From contig JAGNNG010000042.1 of assembly GCA_017990795.1 (NCBI GenBank), positions 1-9,344 of the forward strand: a DNA stretch of 9,344 bases, written 5' to 3'. The first letter of the stretch is position 1, and every line of letters begins with the position of its first letter. This DNA is from Deltaproteobacteria bacterium (GTDB lineage: Bacteria; Myxococcota_A; Polyangia; Palsa-1104; JAEUJZ01). A program made the translations under genes and the position numbers. Positions 7,501 through 9,344 of this stretch are shown here, one piece after another. A model generated the notes under the pieces. The model was given only the letters and a program-made list of their open reading frames with translations, did not search any database and was not told the origin of the DNA.

Positions 7501-8595
7501 AAGCTGCGCGCCATCTACAACGAGGTCGTGCGCCGTACTCGCTACGTCGGCCTGGAGTTTGGCATCCACGGCTACAAGCCCTACAAGGTCGCGCAGGTCT
7601 TTCAGCGCAAGTTTGGCGACTGCAAGGACAAGGCTTCTCTGCTCAAGGTGATGCTGAAGGAAGTGGGCATCGACAGCTCGCTGGTGCTGGCGCGGACGCG
7701 ACGCAACGGCCAGATTGCCCCTGAGCCCGCGTCGCTGTCCGTGTTCGATCACGCGATCGTGTACGTGCCCAAATTCGACCTGTACCTAGATGGCACCGCA
7801 GAGTTTTCAGGAAGCACCGAGCTGCCTGCGCAAGACCAAGACATCATGGTGCTGGTGGTCGAAGATCCGCGCGCGCCGTACAAAGGACAAGGGCACCTGA
7901 CCAAGACTCCGGTGCTGCCTGCGGCACAGTCGCTGGTCAATCGTCAGCTGCAGGTGCAGCTTCAGCCTAGTGGCGCGGCTCGCGTCGTGGAACACATCGA
8001 AGTCAGCGGTCAGTCCGCAGCCAAGTGGCGCGAGCATTATCACGTCGCAGGCTCGCAGAAAGAGCGCTACGAGAAGGTCTGGAACGACACCTATCCCGGC
8101 AGCAAAGCGCTGCGCGTAGAGCTGCCCAGCATCAATGACTTAGAAAAAGCCGTGACGCTAAAAGGCGAGCTGGAAGTGCCCAGCTGGGGTCGTCCGCAAG
8201 AGAGCCGCGCCGGACAGAGCCAAGGCAAAGGTGACCTGGTGCTGCGGCTACTGGGACGCGAGCCGGATCTGCTGCGTAGCTTTGCGCGACTGTCGCAGCG
8301 TCGTTACGACCTGATCTTGGGCTTTCCATGGACGCATCGCGATCAAGTCACCGTGCGCCTGTCCGGAGCCCAGAAGCTGCGACGCCAGCCCGAAGCCAAG
8401 CACCTGGAGTCGCCGTTTGGCCGCTTCGATCTCCAAGTCGAGACCAAGCAGGTCGGCGGTGCCACCGAAGTGACCGTGCGCGCCGAGCTTCGCATCGACC
8501 GCCACCGCATCACCCAAGCTGAATATGCCGCGTTTAGAAGTTTTTGCACCGACGTGGATAGCGCCATCTCGCAGCAGCTTGTGGTGGGGGAGTAA
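4537..8595 (+). CDS. Exported TPR / DUF3857 / transglutaminase-like multidomain protein
   Basis: 1352 residues. The N-terminus has a long basic n-region (KDLRHKQPR), a hydrophobic core (about 29-53) and a likely signal peptidase I site after PTYA (residue 60). Next come a Pro/Ala-rich linker and a module opening with LGPFDNDG (197-204). Strands at about 265-345 (AVRVGSTGALKVWVNQ, then LLAGWNRILVKVS) resemble a galactose-binding or PA14-like beta sandwich. About five TPR-like helical repeats span 480-690. A DUF3857 region (about 730-930) includes FTGLVPGDVVTIEYVL. The transglutaminase-like domain (about 983-1090) has the full triad Cys1029 (FGDCKDK), His1072 (FDHAIVYV) and Asp1085 (YLDGT). A beta-rich C-terminal region follows, with no membrane anchor. 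The family is probably periplasmic or surface-exposed. Peptide crosslinking, hydrolysis or pure scaffolding are all possible, and the substrate is unknown. The downstream lipoprotein starts four bases after the stop, so the two are likely partners. Domain naming is from motif recognition. Confidence 0.9.
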   Translation: MHPGPFQSLMQATACSAAVKDLRHKQPRAALQAVAAVTLCSVSALVLLATSALAPTPTYAQTRPGDTAPAIVKAPARLAPAAASASTPVAPAASSPYDAEVASRLFRFEKEAVAAQSPAAVIPLLGTGDLWEQVDDRAALSHLLETAAKPRPTLSPLVRAIALFMQRGLLLHQGKAEAAVLASIKQELGVVSTFAVLGPFDNDGRRGHSSPYPPEQETTAPTRDAEYAGKTLGQPLHWRTIPEAALTREGSVPLDSWLRPDAQGTAYAVAYVKSEQQQRVAVRVGSTGALKVWVNQGTAPVLDRDVYHPLRLDQEVGGAVLLAGWNRILVKVSNQEGRWSFLLRLTTPEGRPLAGITTSATPPTEKWQLPRGVPYSGAAPASLLTSLRARVPKLTPGAKGPPTGAQAQARAQALLDLGLYLHYMVPFDPETREDETVLSEAVALQPTRHAYRLLALATGEVNRQRRAVEAGLQLPGDTEPKERARLQLDLGRIYEEGSRQRQAEQAYQQAVSLDPSLYTASLQLLLLQASRGLPAEALRQLRTLRTQHRALRLLRAHAELLARVGRHAESELLYSTILTETRDDSDAHRQLLARARARGETEAALRWLDKIEQLSPDAIWPRRERAELLEASGQLEAALVVSSDALTQLGGDAEWHERRGRLLQRLGRTELAQTAYQRALELHPQNPALRQHLLYMNPQGRSSDDLARNFRVPMETLLALPRPEAKAGDAARVLLDQKVTRVHNNGLTEVYKQRAIEILDERGATDYDEFDIRYTPDTQSVQIKSAKLYKKSGEVQQSVAQDESNVSEPWYGLYYDVHAQTVRFTGLVPGDVVTIEYVLADVGRRNLLSDYFGDVHFMQEEIPVLDARYTLVLPQKDLQERPLYFNELPSGKAGIDGVEIKRTDELKGADHLIKFVATNVPRLRSEPGMPGITEVIPYIHVSTYKSWEDVATWYRGLVSEQLQPSAEIAQAAKAAVAAANLSPGDELGKLRAIYNEVVRRTRYVGLEFGIHGYKPYKVAQVFQRKFGDCKDKASLLKVMLKEVGIDSSLVLARTRRNGQIAPEPASLSVFDHAIVYVPKFDLYLDGTAEFSGSTELPAQDQDIMVLVVEDPRAPYKGQGHLTKTPVLPAAQSLVNRQLQVQLQPSGAARVVEHIEVSGQSAAKWREHYHVAGSQKERYEKVWNDTYPGSKALRVELPSINDLEKAVTLKGELEVPSWGRPQESRAGQSQGKGDLVLRLLGREPDLLRSFARLSQRRYDLILGFPWTHRDQVTVRLSGAQKLRRQPEAKHLESPFGRFDLQVETKQVGGATEVTVRAELRIDRHRITQAEYAAFRSFCTDVDSAISQQLVVGE
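8586..8592 (+). promoter_or_regulatory. Ribosome-binding site GGGGGAG abutting the upstream stop
   Basis: GGGGGAG ends immediately before the TAA (8593-8595) of the transglutaminase gene and lies seven bases before the ATG at 8600. The site is within the last codons of the upstream gene, which suggests translational coupling of the pair. Confidence 0.7.
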
Positions 8596-8599
8596 GACC

Positions 8600-9344
8600 A
8601 TGGCCAAGAAAGCCAAGCAGTTCCAAAATCGCGCTCGACTGGGGCGCTGGGGTTGTGCGCTGTGGCTGCTCGCCAGCGGCTGCACCGGACTGCAGCAGAG
8701 TGCCAAGTCTGACGGCGCGCTGGCCCCAAAAGCCGGAGCCCTGGCAGCGCAGCAAGCAACCCTGGAAGCGCAGCTACGAACGCAAGGTGACAAGGCAGAC
8801 GCCAACACGCAGCGCGAGCTGGGCTGGGTCTACCTGCTAAGTGGCAACCTGACGGCTGCTGAGCCTCTGCTGCAAAAAGCCGCGGCGGCCAGCGATATCC
8901 GAGCGCAGCTGGGGCTGGGTTTGCTGCATCAGGAGCGGGGTCAGTTTCGCCGCGCGTCCGAGGAGTGGCTGACGCTGCTAGAACGCTACGTCGAGACGGT
9001 CAGCGCCCAGGCGTCTTCGTCTGATGCGGCCTCGCAGCAAGACCCATGGGCCGCAGCGACGGCTGAGATGGCCGCTCATCGACTGCTGCTGCTGGGCGGC
9101 GATGGCACCAGCGCTGAAGCCGACCGCAAACTGCGAGAGCGCCTGCTGGCTCTGTGGCAAAAGTACGCTGCCCGCCAGAGCCAGCCCGGTCAGACGGCGC
9201 TCCTGCCCAAAGAAGCCGCACAGCTAACGGCGGCTCTGCTGGGTCAGCTCTTGCGGCTGCATGGGGATGAGCCGACCGCCGCCAAAGTCGATGCCGAGCG
9301 CGGCTGCCCAAGCTGGCTATACGTCACCGGTCCGGGCGGGTATT
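8600..9344 (+). CDS. TPR-like lipoprotein, 3'-truncated by window edge
   Basis: The frame stays open from ATG 8600 to the window end (248 codons plus one base). The start has a strong ribosome-binding site and sits four bases after the upstream stop. The N-terminus is basic (MAKKAKQ, plus Arg11, Arg13 and Arg16), followed by a short hydrophobic stretch and a lipobox-like LLASGC with the modifiable Cys at residue 28. Ala replaces the favoured Leu at -3, so the lipobox is acceptable but not ideal. Residues about 70-130 (ELGWVYLLSGNLTAAEPLL, then AQLGLGLLHQERGQFRRAS) read as two TPR-like helix pairs. The rest is helical and Ala/Leu-rich up to CPSWLYVTGPGGY at the edge. That ending recalls the LGPFDNDG entry to the beta module of the neighbouring protein, so a similar architecture may follow. 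It is probably an envelope partner of the transglutaminase protein. Function is not recognised beyond that. Confidence 0.8.
   Translation, partial: MAKKAKQFQNRARLGRWGCALWLLASGCTGLQQSAKSDGALAPKAGALAAQQATLEAQLRTQGDKADANTQRELGWVYLLSGNLTAAEPLLQKAAAASDIRAQLGLGLLHQERGQFRRASEEWLTLLERYVETVSAQASSSDAASQQDPWAAATAEMAAHRLLLLGGDGTSAEADRKLRERLLALWQKYAARQSQPGQTALLPKEAAQLTAALLGQLLRLHGDEPTAAKVDAERGCPSWLYVTGPGGY

Noticed and set aside
8248..8808. Minus-strand open frame spanning the transglutaminase-lipoprotein junction
   Set aside because: The + strand has a good ribosome-binding site, signal peptide and lipobox here. The antisense product shows no coherent motif.
9088..9100. Short CTG run in the lipoprotein gene as a microsatellite
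   Set aside because: It is only a few in-frame Leu codons, in keeping with strong CTG preference across the window.

Overview
The window is a compact, high-GC stretch with every supported gene on the + strand. It holds two housekeeping genes followed by three envelope or signalling genes. The combination is a bacterial PNPase, a trimeric-type dUTPase, a membrane-tethered Ser/Thr-kinase-like protein, and very large secreted TPR/DUF3857/transglutaminase proteins. This suggests a Myxococcota-type (former Deltaproteobacteria) organism. That placement is inferred from gene content and style, not from a marker gene.

Layout: 1-1526 is the C-terminal two thirds of polynucleotide phosphorylase (pnp), cut by the window edge. 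1527-1719 is mostly non-coding and contains a strong bulged hairpin. 1720-2160 is dut (a start at 1642 is possible). Two bases later, 2163-4460 encodes a kinase-fold protein with several degenerate catalytic motifs, a long Ser/Pro/Ala-rich linker containing an octapeptide tandem repeat, one transmembrane helix and a Pro-rich outer tail. A 76-base gap with a second bulged hairpin separates it from 4537-8595, a 1352-residue exported protein combining a beta-sandwich-like module, TPRs, DUF3857 and a transglutaminase domain with a complete Cys-His-Asp triad. Four bases later, 8600 to the window end begins a TPR-like lipoprotein that runs off the edge.

How the genes may relate: pnp (RNA turnover) and dut (dUTP removal, dUMP supply) are nucleotide-metabolism housekeeping genes. 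The kinase-like gene is tightly spaced behind dut and probably co-transcribed with it. The transglutaminase protein and lipoprotein form a second tight pair whose ribosome-binding site overlaps the upstream stop, and they probably act together in the envelope. The two hairpins lie in the only two sizeable gaps, so they could set the differential expression or termination of three blocks: pnp, dut-kinase, and transglutaminase-lipoprotein. No RNA genes, insertion sequences, CRISPR arrays or attachment sites were seen. The least ordinary parts are the kinase-like protein and the envelope pair. I did not find convincing evidence of a wholly new defence or mobile system.
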